Below, piece by piece: positions 1 to 6,693 of a stretch of 11,158 nucleotides of DNA (positions are counted from its first letter, which is position 1; every line of letters starts with the position of its first letter). The translations under genes and the position numbers were made by a program. The stretch is from positions 1 to 11,158 of the forward strand of contig JAJBBL010000159.1 in assembly GCA_020532365.1 (NCBI GenBank), given 5' to 3'. Source of the stretch: Candidatus Cloacimonadota bacterium (lineage in GTDB: Bacteria; Cloacimonadota; Cloacimonadia; Cloacimonadales; JAJBBL01). The notes beneath the pieces are model-generated. The model had not been told where the DNA came from. It was given only the letters and a program-made list of their open reading frames with translations, and made no database searches.

Positions 1-93
1 GGATAAAAAAAGAGTTCTGAGTTAATTTGATTGACAGGTGATTGATATCTTAAGAGACTGTCTAAAGAATAAAATGGAGGTATTGGATAGAAA
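1..93. other. Upstream region of purA
   Basis: This is the window edge up to the purA start. A perfect TTGACA hexamer lies at 31-36, but no acceptable -10 hexamer sits 16-18 nt downstream, so I do not call a promoter. The heptamer TGATTGA occurs twice (28-34 and 39-45), exactly 11 nt apart, which would put both copies on the same face of the helix. A Shine-Dalgarno GGAGG is at 76-80, 13 nt before the purA ATG, longer than usual. No coding region can be recognised here; the tail of an upstream gene cannot be excluded. Confidence 0.5.
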
Positions 94-1350
94 ATGAGTT
101 CGATTGCAGTGCTTGGTGGTTTGTTTGGTGATGAAGCTAAGGCTAAGATAGTTGATGCTTTGGCGAAAGGGGTCAATGTAGTTGCAAGATTCCAAGGTGG
201 AAATAATGCAGGGCATACGATTAAGTGTGGTGATGAAAAGTATGTTCTTCATCTGATACCTTCTGGCATTTTGTACGATGATGTTGTCTGTATGATAGGT
301 AGTGGTGTGGTGATAGATCCGTTTGGATTGAAGGATGAGATGGTGCGACTGAAGGAGCGTGGTGTTGAGTTTGAGAATCGTCTGATGATCGACCCGAGAG
401 CTCACATCGTTTTGCCGTTACACAAGCAGTTAGATGCTAAAAAAGAGGATCAACACGGGGAGTCTCGCATCGGAACTACAGGTAGGGGAATAGGCCCTTG
501 TTACACAGATAAAATTGCCCGTATTGGGATTAGAGTTTTGGACTTAGTTAAGCCAGAGACGCTAACTAAGAAGGTAAAAGCGATATACTCTTTTCATCAA
601 GTAGAGATTAGCGAAGAAGAGTTTAACTCATTAATAGATGATCTTTTAGAAGCAGGTAAACACCTTGCTGAATATACTAAACAAATCCCTTACGTGTTAG
701 AAAACTACTATAGAGAAGGGAAGACTATCCTCTTTGAAGGGGCACAAGGGACCTTTTTGGACGTAGATTACGGAACCTATCCTTATGTTACTTCCTCACA
801 TACAATAGCAGGTGGAATCTCGATTGGCTTAGGTTTATCACCTAAGAAAATTAACAAAGTAATCGGCGTGTTCAAAAGCTATATTACCAGAGTGGGTAAT
901 GGGCCGCTTGTAACTGAGCTCAACGATGCAGTGGGTGAAAGAATTAGAGAAGTTGGAAATGAATACGGTGCCTCTACCGGTAGACCACGACGTATAGGCT
1001 GGTTTGATGCGGTAGCGGGTAGATTCTCGACAATAATCAATGGCTTCGATGAGATTGCCTTGACCTTGTTGGACGTTTTACAGGGGTTTGACACTTTGAA
1101 GATCTGTTATGCTTATGATATTGATGGTGAAATTTGTACCGAATATCCAGCAGATACCGAGCTTTTGGAAAGAGCTAAACCTGTGTATTACGAGCTACCA
1201 GGCTGGGAAGAGGATATAACAGGGTGTAGAGAGTATGATGAACTGCCTGAAAATGCTAAGAGTTACGTCAAAAAAGTTGAAGAGTTGTTGAACGTTAAAG
1301 TATCAATTATCTCTGTCGGACCCGAAAGACAACAGACTATCTTTGTCTAA
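94..1350 (+). CDS. purA: Adenylosuccinate synthetase (IMP--aspartate ligase)
   Basis: This cytosolic enzyme joins IMP and aspartate using GTP, giving adenylosuccinate, the first committed step to AMP. The 418-residue protein is close to the usual family length (about 425-430) and collinear with it. Visible landmarks are the N-terminal loop GDEAKAK (12-18) with the catalytic Asp13, QGGNNAGHT (34-42) with the catalytic His41, IGTTGRGIGP (126-135), the inter-subunit Arg143, FEGAQGT (214-220), GNEYGASTGRPRR (288-300) and the C-terminal SVGPER (407-412). Numbering of Asp13, His41 and Arg143 coincides with E. coli PurA. Odd: the phosphate loop is normally GDEGKGK; here both inner glycines (15 and 17) are alanine. 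The ATG at 94 is preferred because the conserved N-terminus begins almost at once; GGAGG at 76-80 is 13 nt upstream. It is followed by an outer-membrane protein gene after a 70-nt gap. Identity is secure; wild-type activity is inferred. Confidence 0.97.
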   Translation: MSSIAVLGGLFGDEAKAKIVDALAKGVNVVARFQGGNNAGHTIKCGDEKYVLHLIPSGILYDDVVCMIGSGVVIDPFGLKDEMVRLKERGVEFENRLMIDPRAHIVLPLHKQLDAKKEDQHGESRIGTTGRGIGPCYTDKIARIGIRVLDLVKPETLTKKVKAIYSFHQVEISEEEFNSLIDDLLEAGKHLAEYTKQIPYVLENYYREGKTILFEGAQGTFLDVDYGTYPYVTSSHTIAGGISIGLGLSPKKINKVIGVFKSYITRVGNGPLVTELNDAVGERIREVGNEYGASTGRPRRIGWFDAVAGRFSTIINGFDEIALTLLDVLQGFDTLKICYAYDIDGEICTEYPADTELLERAKPVYYELPGWEEDITGCREYDELPENAKSYVKKVEELLNVKVSIISVGPERQQTIFV

Positions 1351-1371
1351 CATATAAGATAGAGCTGCGTG

Positions 1372-1385
1372 CCGCTATACAGCGG
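1372..1385 (+). other. Short hairpin between purA and the barrel gene
   Basis: CCGCT (1372-1376) and AGCGG (1381-1385) form a perfect 5-bp stem closed by a 4-nt ATAC loop, in the 70-nt gap after purA. No T-run follows, so it is not an intrinsic terminator. It could mark an mRNA processing or stability element, or be chance. Confidence 0.25.
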
Positions 1386-1420
1386 AGTTGTTCGGAGTTT
1401 GATAATAAAAGGAGAGTAAG

Positions 1421-2638
1421 ATGAAACTGAGGAATATATTTTGGTTGGCTCTACTGTTAACTGTGAGCTCATTTCTTTTCGGAGCTTATGATGCAGAGCA
1501 AAAAGCAGAACATATCGGCCCTGACTTTATGTCAGCGGTATACGATCATTATTCTGTAAACTTGTTCGGTGCAAAGGCTGTTGGGCTCGGTGGAGTCGGA
1601 GTAGCCCTTGAAGGTGGGATTGAGAGCAGTATTTACAACCCTGCAGCGTTTCGGCAGAAGAAGTGGAACTTTTACTTAGAAGGGAATGTAAAGGGACCAA
1701 GCAATGAGATGAATAGCTATGCAAAGTCATCCGAGCCGAGTGTTAAAATAAAAGGCGAAAAGTTTGATTCTCCTGTGCCAACTTTTTTTATCGGGATAGG
1801 AGGAGGAATTATCGACTATCTTAACGTTGGCTTGACCTTTACCGTGCCGAACTCAATACGCTACAACGTATTTACCCGCGAATTGAAAACGGGCGATTAT
1901 GTGGATAGATATCCAAAAATGTATAACTATCAGACAGCTTTCTCCTTGGCAGGACATTATGAGAAGTTTAGCGCTGGAATAAACGTCATCAACAGTCATT
2001 ACTCACTTTTAGACTTGCGGGTAGAGGATACTTTTGACAGGGTAATCATAGAAGAAAATGTGCTCCAGTTTCAGCCAGGCCTATTCTATGATGGGGACAA
2101 GTTTACAGTCGGCGCAACCTATAAAACTTCTACTGAAAAAGAGATTAAGCTTGGAAATATCGAGCCCTATTATCAACGCTACGACTTCGTTTTCCCAGCC
2201 GCTTTAGACTTAGGGGCTACATTTATGATAAAAGATAACTTGATGGTGGCTGGTGGAATAGAATGGGAGCAAACCAGTGAGCAATATAAAGAGTTTGACG
2301 ATAGATTAATTGTTAAAGTCGGATTGGAGAGGAAAGGTGATAAGCTCGATATCAGAGGTGGGATGATGACTCTGCCAGGCGTCTATGAAGGAACATTTGC
2401 GATCCCACAAGCAAGTGAGCAGCCCAAAGAATATATATACTACCCACTCCCTTATGACTATGGAACTGTCTCAAAGTGTGACCAGCTACTTCTCGCATTT
2501 GGCTTTACCTATCGACTACCCAAAGCCGAGTTAAACGGCGCGTTAGTCAAAGATGTGTTGCAAAATGTTGACACTATCCAAGCGCTCCTTTCTATCAATG
2601 TTAAGTTTAGCGATATTATTTCAACGGAGGTTAAGTAA
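1421..2638 (+). CDS. FadL/PorV-like outer-membrane beta-barrel protein
   Basis: A 405-residue predicted outer-membrane protein of unknown substrate. Residues 1-21 form a Sec signal peptide: basic MKLR followed by a hydrophobic stretch to about 20. Residues 50-77, starting GAKAVGLGGVGVAL and ending IYNPAAF, match the N-terminal signature of FadL/OmpP1-like and PorV/UPF0164 barrels (a glycine-rich hatch region ending in NPA). The rest alternates short hydrophobic and polar stretches with many aromatic residues, as expected of amphipathic strands. It does not end in the C-terminal Phe typical of many barrel proteins: the last strand-like stretch, LLSINVKF, is followed by about nine more residues. 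Family members include long-chain fatty-acid channels and secretion or gliding accessory barrels, so the cargo cannot be named. GGAG at 1411-1414 lies 6 nt before the ATG. It is followed after 5 nt by a P-loop ATPase gene whose ribosome-binding site lies inside this coding region, implying co-transcription. Confidence 0.8.
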   Translation: MKLRNIFWLALLLTVSSFLFGAYDAEQKAEHIGPDFMSAVYDHYSVNLFGAKAVGLGGVGVALEGGIESSIYNPAAFRQKKWNFYLEGNVKGPSNEMNSYAKSSEPSVKIKGEKFDSPVPTFFIGIGGGIIDYLNVGLTFTVPNSIRYNVFTRELKTGDYVDRYPKMYNYQTAFSLAGHYEKFSAGINVINSHYSLLDLRVEDTFDRVIIEENVLQFQPGLFYDGDKFTVGATYKTSTEKEIKLGNIEPYYQRYDFVFPAALDLGATFMIKDNLMVAGGIEWEQTSEQYKEFDDRLIVKVGLERKGDKLDIRGGMMTLPGVYEGTFAIPQASEQPKEYIYYPLPYDYGTVSKCDQLLLAFGFTYRLPKAELNGALVKDVLQNVDTIQALLSINVKFSDIISTEVK

Positions 2639-2643
2639 ACGGA

Positions 2644-3333
2644 ATGCAACGACGTCTTATAATTGTAATTGGAGCTTATGGAAGTGGGAAAAGTGAGTAT
2701 GCGATCAACTTGGCGAAAAGCTTGAAAAAAGAAGGGGAGGAGATCTCCTTAGCAGATCTTGACGTGGTTAATCCCTACTTTAGGAGCCGTGATGTCAAAG
2801 ACTACTTTGCCAAGGAAGGTATCGATGTGATTAGCCCTGAAGGGGTGTATGGTCACGCAGACCTACCTATGATTTCGCCAAGAATCTCAGGAGCAATAAA
2901 AAGGGACGATAGAAATGTTATCCTTGATGTTGGGGGTGATCCTGCTGGATGTCGTGCATTAGGAAGATTTACCGACATAATCAAAAATCAAGCTTACGAA
3001 ATGCATTACGTCGTTAATACTATGAGACCGTTCACCTCAAACGTTGAAGATATAGAGTCGATGATCGATCAATTAGAATCTGCCTCAGGATTGAAAATTA
3101 CGGAAATGGTGGCAAATCCTAATCTGCTGACTGAAACAGACCAAAGCATAGTAGAAAATGGCTTGAAAATCATTAATGAAGTGGCGGAAAGAAGAAAGTT
3201 AGCCTTCAACACCTACCTCGTTATCGATTATCTCAATGCTCAAATTGAAGGTGGACTGTTAGGAAAGAATAAAGTTGTCCTGGAGTATTATCTCAGAAAA
3301 CCGTGGGAAAGAGTAAGCTCTTTAGGGGTTTAG
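2644..3333 (+). CDS. P-loop ATPase, CobQ/CobB/MinD/ParA-like nucleotide-binding protein
   Basis: A 229-residue soluble P-loop protein of the SIMIBI (MinD/CobQ-like) class. It shows a Walker A motif GAYGSGKS (10-17), a conserved block LADLDVVNPYFRSRD (36-50), a Walker B/switch-type segment VILDVGGDPAG (92-102), and NTMRPF (125-130). The block around VNPYFRSR is the hallmark of an uncharacterised family of small ATP/GTP-binding proteins that, as I recall, is often encoded beside 2-oxoacid:ferredoxin oxidoreductase subunits. No such subunits are seen here, so a link to that enzyme is only suggested. No membrane segment or signal peptide is present. The ATG at 2644 puts the P-loop ten residues in, as in relatives; its Shine-Dalgarno GGAGG (2626-2630) lies within the end of the preceding barrel gene, 13 nt away. 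Its stop codon overlaps that of the convergent acyltransferase gene. The fold assignment is firm; cellular function is unknown. Confidence 0.8.
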   Translation: MQRRLIIVIGAYGSGKSEYAINLAKSLKKEGEEISLADLDVVNPYFRSRDVKDYFAKEGIDVISPEGVYGHADLPMISPRISGAIKRDDRNVILDVGGDPAGCRALGRFTDIIKNQAYEMHYVVNTMRPFTSNVEDIESMIDQLESASGLKITEMVANPNLLTETDQSIVENGLKIINEVAERRKLAFNTYLVIDYLNAQIEGGLLGKNKVVLEYYLRKPWERVSSLGV

Positions 3334-4241
3334 CTCTCTTCAATAGTCTCAACCGGAGTAGCTTTTCTGCTACCCTTCCAGCGGCGATGAACCCAAAACC
3401 ATTGTTCAGGATATAACTTAATATACTCTTCGAGACCTTTGTTCATAAGGTTAACTATACGGAGGTAGTTCTTGCTGGCATTTCTTGATTTAGCAGGTAA
3501 AACCAGCTTTTCAAAAGAAAAGTGGAAATAGCCAGGACGCTCTCTTAAGAAAATACCTAACACGAGAGGGGTATCCATCTTCAAGGCGATACGAGCATAT
3601 CCGGTTATAATTGAGGCCTCCCGCCCTAAAAAGGGGAGACGAACACCCTCTTTCCCTGCATCCTGATCAACAAGCATCACCACTATTTCATTGCGCATTA
3701 AAGCCCTGAATACCGGCTTCATATTCTTGCTCTTATATATAATATTGATCCCAGCTTTTTGTCGGGGAGCATTGATATAGTCGTTGACGTATGGGTTGCG
3801 GAGACGTTTGATGATTACGTTAAGCTTAACCCCTTTTTGAGCCAAATATTGACCAGCTAATTCCCAATTACCGAAATGTCCACTGATCACTAAAACCCCT
3901 CTTTTATGCTCAAGTGCGTCTTCAATAAGCTCCCATCCTTCTAAGGTGTAAGGGTGAGTCTCTTTTCTTTTTTGGATGAAAGATTCGTAAGCGGTGAGGG
4001 CAAGGTTGTAGTAATGTTTGTGAATGATTTTTTCGATTTCTTTATTGTTTTTCTCAGGGAATGCCTTTATGAGGTTATCCTTCACTACTTTTCTTCGTAT
4101 TCTTAGGATGTCAGAGGCAAAAAAAGCGAGACCTTTTAATAGGAATAAGGCGAGTTTCTCAGGTAGTAGTCTAAAAAAGAAAACAAGCGTTTTCAAAAGA
4201 AAATACTCAATAACGTTTTGTAGTTGCTTAATGTTTTTCAT
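3330..4241 (-). CDS. LpxL/HtrB-family lipid A acyltransferase
   Basis: A 303-residue inner-membrane acyltransferase of the lysophospholipid/lipid A family. In well-studied members it transfers a secondary acyl chain from acyl-ACP onto lipid A on the cytoplasmic face. Hydrophobic segments at about 11-26 and 29-43 would anchor it. The catalytic HX4E motif is HFGNWE (His122, Glu127). It is followed by VDQDAGKEGVRLPFLGREAS (191-210), the conserved substrate-pocket block, and by QWFWVHRRWK (280-289), the typical C-terminal signature. Length matches the family. The reading frame extends upstream to an ATG at 4307, but I choose 4241: a GAGGG lies 7 nt before it (4249-4253), the family N-terminus starts here, and the extra 22 residues look non-coding. 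Its 3' end overlaps the stop of the convergent P-loop gene. Exact acyl specificity (lauroyl, myristoyl, palmitoyl or another lipid acceptor) cannot be read from sequence. Confidence 0.92.
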   Translation of the reverse strand: MKNIKQLQNVIEYFLLKTLVFFFRLLPEKLALFLLKGLAFFASDILRIRRKVVKDNLIKAFPEKNNKEIEKIIHKHYYNLALTAYESFIQKRKETHPYTLEGWELIEDALEHKRGVLVISGHFGNWELAGQYLAQKGVKLNVIIKRLRNPYVNDYINAPRQKAGINIIYKSKNMKPVFRALMRNEIVVMLVDQDAGKEGVRLPFLGREASIITGYARIALKMDTPLVLGIFLRERPGYFHFSFEKLVLPAKSRNASKNYLRIVNLMNKGLEEYIKLYPEQWFWVHRRWKGSRKATPVETIEES

Positions 4242-4248
4242 ACCCCCA

Positions 4249-4253
4249 CCCTC
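4249..4253 (-). promoter_or_regulatory. Ribosome-binding site fixing the acyltransferase start
   Basis: On the minus strand this reads GAGGG, 7 nt before the ATG at 4241. It sits in a G-rich run (GAGGGTGGGGGT). The alternative upstream ATG at 4307 has no comparable site, so this element decides the start. Confidence 0.65.
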
Positions 4254-4329
4254 GCATCCCTTATAAATTTTAATTAAAGAAGATTGAGGTAAGCTGTCAG
4301 CCAACAACGAACCTAACCATCTATACTAC

Positions 4330-4357
4330 AAAATAATCAAAGAGCGTACGATGTCAA
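4330..4357 (-). promoter_or_regulatory. Candidate sigma70-type promoter for the acyltransferase gene
   Basis: On the minus strand a perfect TTGACA (4357-4352) is followed after 16 nt by TATTTT (4335-4330), a four-of-six match to TATAAT. Transcription would begin near 4323, giving a leader of about 80 nt before the ATG at 4241. Called from sequence only. Confidence 0.4.
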
Positions 4358-4382
4358 GCGACTTTTACGTGATTTATGGGCG

Positions 4383-4411
4383 ATTATATATAAAAGTATC
4401 CATCCGCTTAA
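4383..4411 (-). promoter_or_regulatory. Second candidate promoter upstream of the acyltransferase gene
   Basis: A perfect TATAAT on the minus strand (4388-4383) is preceded, 17 nt upstream, by TTAAGC (4411-4406), only a three-of-six match to TTGACA. It would add a longer leader to the acyltransferase transcript. The surroundings are very AT-rich, so a chance match is quite possible. Confidence 0.2.
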
Positions 4412-4541
4412 ATATCAATGAGATCTCTCTGAGTTATGCTCTCAATCATTGACGATAAACTCAATAGCTTCGCTTAGTGTTGTAGACTGGGTGTTATTGC
4501 CCCTATTTTCTAAGCTCCAAGGCGTATTGACGTAAGAAAAC

Positions 4542-6020
4542 TTAATTGTGCTTAATCTTGAATAGTTCAGTTACACACTCATATTTCCGTTTCAGCTCTT
4601 CATTATACTCGATGTTTTCTTCAGTGTTAGGTTTAAGCTTCCATTCGTCAGATCGCTCAGAAAGTAAGTCATAAATTTCCCAGCTATACAGAAACCTACC
4701 ACTTTTGAGAGAGTAGAGGTCTTGTAGCTGTGTCGCCGTAAAGTCTTCCTCTCTTATCTGCTTCAATAAAGCTCTATTTATTTCATACCCCTCTTTTGTA
4801 GAGTAAAAAACAATCTTGTCTTTAACCTCAAAATCGAGATCTCTAAAATCATTTAGATATCGACGGAGCCTTCTCGTGTTAGAAAATTCCATACCCGCTA
4901 ACGATTGTAAAACATAACCCTCTATCTCTTCCCTCTCTAAGCGCTCAATCACCATATCAGGAAAAGAATGAATAGTTACGTCGTATACTTTTTGATCAAA
5001 CACATTCTGCACTATGAATAGAGCAAAAAAACTGATAAAGCCCGCTATGATCGGTGTAGTAATCCAGCTGGAGAAGATTTTGCCTAAAACACCCCATTGT
5101 AAATTCCGCCCCCCTTTAGCTAAAGCTATTCCGATAACGCCACCTATAATAGCTTGGGAACTTGAGACCGGTACGAGAGGAAATGTGGGAAGATTAAGCG
5201 AAATTAACCACTCTCTGAAATTATTTGAAGCAAAAAAATACAGAACTAATGAGTGAGATAATACTACTATGAAAGCTGTTACAGGAGTCAGTCTATATAG
5301 GTCTCTTCCGACCGTTTTCATTACTCGCTTCGAATAGGTAAATACCCCTACTGCAATGGCAATACCACCTAAAAGAAAGAGCTGTCGAACTGACGAGAAA
5401 TGAATGTGTTGGCCGATCGCAATGTCTTTAAATGGTGATGTAGATACGAAAACACCCATCACATTAGCTATATTGTTAGCGCCAAAACTGTAAGCACCAA
5501 ACGCACCAACAATAATCAAAGCATAACGTGTGTAAGCATCCATAGTCAAGAGGTGCATCTTGACGTTCTCAAGAAGATATTTCGTTATAAAGTATATGAT
5601 TATTGCAAAGAAAGCGGCTAAAGCGGGACAGAGAAACCAAGTAGTCGCTATTTGCGCCAATAGTGAATAGTCGGTCGAAGCTCCACTGAATAAGTTCCAG
5701 CCGACAATTCCCCCTACAATTGCTTGTGAAGTTGAACCTGGTAACCTTAATTTGGCCATAAGGGCTAAAGTAGCACCAGCTGCTAAGGCAACGGTGAAAG
5801 CTCCCGCACTGGCGTTAATAGCGCCCAGTTGTCCTAAGGTCTCCGAAGCACCGCCACCCTCTAACACAGCACCAGCTACCATACCAATTGAGGCGATAAT
5901 AGCAGCAGTCCGAAACTTAAGCATTTTGGTTCCGACTGCCGTACCAAACAGATTAGCAGCTCCGTTAGCGCCGAAAGTCCAGCCCAATAAGAGTCCACTC
6001 GTTAAAAAGATATAGTTCAT
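4542..6020 (-). CDS. pit: Pit-family inorganic phosphate transporter with C-terminal cytosolic tail
   Basis: A 492-residue multi-spanning membrane protein of the PiT/SLC20 family, which takes up inorganic phosphate driven by a cation gradient. The family's two inverted repeats are visible. Repeat one has GANGAANLFGTAVG (17-30) and LPGSTSQAIVGG (93-104); repeat two has GANNIANVMGVFVS (180-193) and VPVSSSQAIIGG (283-294). Membrane segments fill about residues 1-343. Residues 344-492 form a hydrophilic, charged tail with no domain I recognise. Odd: the signature GANDxAN lacks its aspartate in both repeats (Gly20, Asn183), and SerGln replaces the commoner ThrHis in the later motif. It begins 1 nt after the stop of the DUF47 gene with no good Shine-Dalgarno of its own, so translational coupling is likely. 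The DUF47 partner strongly favours phosphate as substrate; sulfate or another oxyanion is possible, since some PiT relatives carry sulfate. Confidence 0.92.
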   Translation of the reverse strand: MNYIFLTSGLLLGWTFGANGAANLFGTAVGTKMLKFRTAAIIASIGMVAGAVLEGGGASETLGQLGAINASAGAFTVALAAGATLALMAKLRLPGSTSQAIVGGIVGWNLFSGASTDYSLLAQIATTWFLCPALAAFFAIIIYFITKYLLENVKMHLLTMDAYTRYALIIVGAFGAYSFGANNIANVMGVFVSTSPFKDIAIGQHIHFSSVRQLFLLGGIAIAVGVFTYSKRVMKTVGRDLYRLTPVTAFIVVLSHSLVLYFFASNNFREWLISLNLPTFPLVPVSSSQAIIGGVIGIALAKGGRNLQWGVLGKIFSSWITTPIIAGFISFFALFIVQNVFDQKVYDVTIHSFPDMVIERLEREEIEGYVLQSLAGMEFSNTRRLRRYLNDFRDLDFEVKDKIVFYSTKEGYEINRALLKQIREEDFTATQLQDLYSLKSGRFLYSWEIYDLLSERSDEWKLKPNTEENIEYNEELKRKYECVTELFKIKHN

Positions 6021-6021
6021 C

Positions 6022-6666
6022 TTAAATCATTCTATTGATAGTGTAAATAGCCAGACGGTCACTAACTAATTCTGCATAGTCAGAGATACTTTCGATGTTT
6101 GATACGACATAGCGTAGATGCATTTGTAGACTTAGATCGAGTTTATCAGCAAAGATTTGTTTCTTCAGTTTGAAGGCAATATCGTCCGACTCTTTCTCGT
6201 AAAAGCTAACCTTATGAATATGATCCTTAACAGACATAAACTCCTTGAAAAATGCACGTACTGATCTGATTAGCCACTCTGCGCTTTGGATTGACGTGTC
6301 GGTTAGTTCACTAAACTGATCGTTATATTTTTCTGGTATTGCCGGTGTTTCGATAGAGAATATTTGCAGCGTTTTTTTGATATTATCGATAATATTGTCG
6401 GTACTTTCCAAAAGAGAGAGTACATCTCCTCTATTTTCTGGGATAAGTGTTCTTAGTGAGAGCTGTTTTTCTATATCAACACGAAGGTTATCCGCTTTTC
6501 TTTCGTATTCAATAACTCTTTGCAGTCTTTGATTTAACTGTTTTATATCCCCATTAAGATAATTCTCTATACCTCTTCTAAAGAGCATCCCGCTTTCAGA
6601 TACTAAGTCGAGAAACTCATCGATTTGGTTTTCAATTACCTTCGAGATTTTCAAAATAGCAGCCAC
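6022..6666 (-). CDS. DUF47/PhoU-like Pit accessory protein
   Basis: A 214-residue all-helical soluble protein of the DUF47 (COG1392) family, structurally related to PhoU. Family members are typically encoded beside Pit transporters and are thought to modulate them. PhoU-like metal-binding ExxxD motifs are visible at 55-59 (ERKAD), 157-161 (EKESD) and 192-196 (ESISD), with a further acidic cluster at 87-94. Length is normal for the family and there is no signal peptide or membrane segment. The start is GTG at 6666: GGAGG (minus strand, 6677-6673) lies 6 nt before it. The ATG two bases upstream is out of frame and reads to a stop after five codons. It is first gene of a two-gene operon with the transporter, separated by one base. 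It lies divergently from the sensor kinase gene. The role in gating or regulating phosphate uptake is inferred from the family. Confidence 0.92.
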   Translation of the reverse strand: MAAILKISKVIENQIDEFLDLVSESGMLFRRGIENYLNGDIKQLNQRLQRVIEYERKADNLRVDIEKQLSLRTLIPENRGDVLSLLESTDNIIDNIKKTLQIFSIETPAIPEKYNDQFSELTDTSIQSAEWLIRSVRAFFKEFMSVKDHIHKVSFYEKESDDIAFKLKKQIFADKLDLSLQMHLRYVVSNIESISDYAELVSDRLAIYTINRMI

Positions 6667-6672
6667 ATAACA

Positions 6673-6677
6673 CCTCC
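6673..6677 (-). promoter_or_regulatory. Ribosome-binding site for the GTG-started DUF47 gene
   Basis: The minus strand reads GGAGG six nt before the GTG at 6666. The site is four nt before an out-of-frame ATG at 6668, so normal spacing favours GTG. Confidence 0.75.
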
Positions 6678-6681
6678 AGAA

Positions 6682-6693
6682 AGTTGATCAACT
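6682..6693. promoter_or_regulatory. Perfect 12-bp palindrome in the phosphate operon leader
   Basis: AGTTGATCAACT is a perfect inverted repeat placed just upstream of the Shine-Dalgarno of the DUF47 gene, 16-27 nt before its start codon. A half-site AGTTGA recurs at 6758-6763. Such placement suits a repressor operator, but no regulator is known for it and chance cannot be excluded. Confidence 0.35.

Larger units (their letters stand above)
4242..4541. other. Intergenic region between acyltransferase and Pit transporter genes
   Basis: Three hundred AT-rich bases with no recognisable gene on either strand. It holds the leader and two candidate minus-strand promoters of the acyltransferase gene. 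No clear intrinsic terminator for the Pit operon was found: the only extended self-complementary stretch (4415-4452) is interrupted and lacks a T-run in the minus direction. Confidence 0.6.

Noticed and set aside
31..70. A sigma70 promoter for purA built on TTGACA (31-36) or TTGATA (42-47)
   Set aside because: TTGACA has no proper -10; TTGATA with AAGAAT at 65-70 has 17-nt spacing but would start transcription at the GGAGG itself, removing the ribosome-binding site.
879..1094. Minus-strand open frame inside purA, and similar antisense frames inside the barrel, Pit and kinase genes
   Set aside because: They lie fully within strongly conserved genes, have no ribosome-binding sites that stand out, and their translations show low-complexity, unrecognisable sequence; they are shadows of the real genes.
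1372..1385. Intrinsic terminator after purA
   Set aside because: The stem is only 5 bp and no T-tract follows; kept only as a weak hairpin.
4242..4307. N-terminal extension of the acyltransferase to an ATG at 4307
   Set aside because: The extra 22 residues do not look like the family N-terminus, there is no ribosome-binding site before 4307, and a good GAGGG precedes the ATG at 4241.
4415..4452. Terminator hairpin downstream of the Pit operon
   Set aside because: TCAATG (4415-4420) and CATTGA (4447-4452) can pair, but the interior is poorly matched and no T-run follows in the minus direction. GAGATCTC inside is a short palindrome only.
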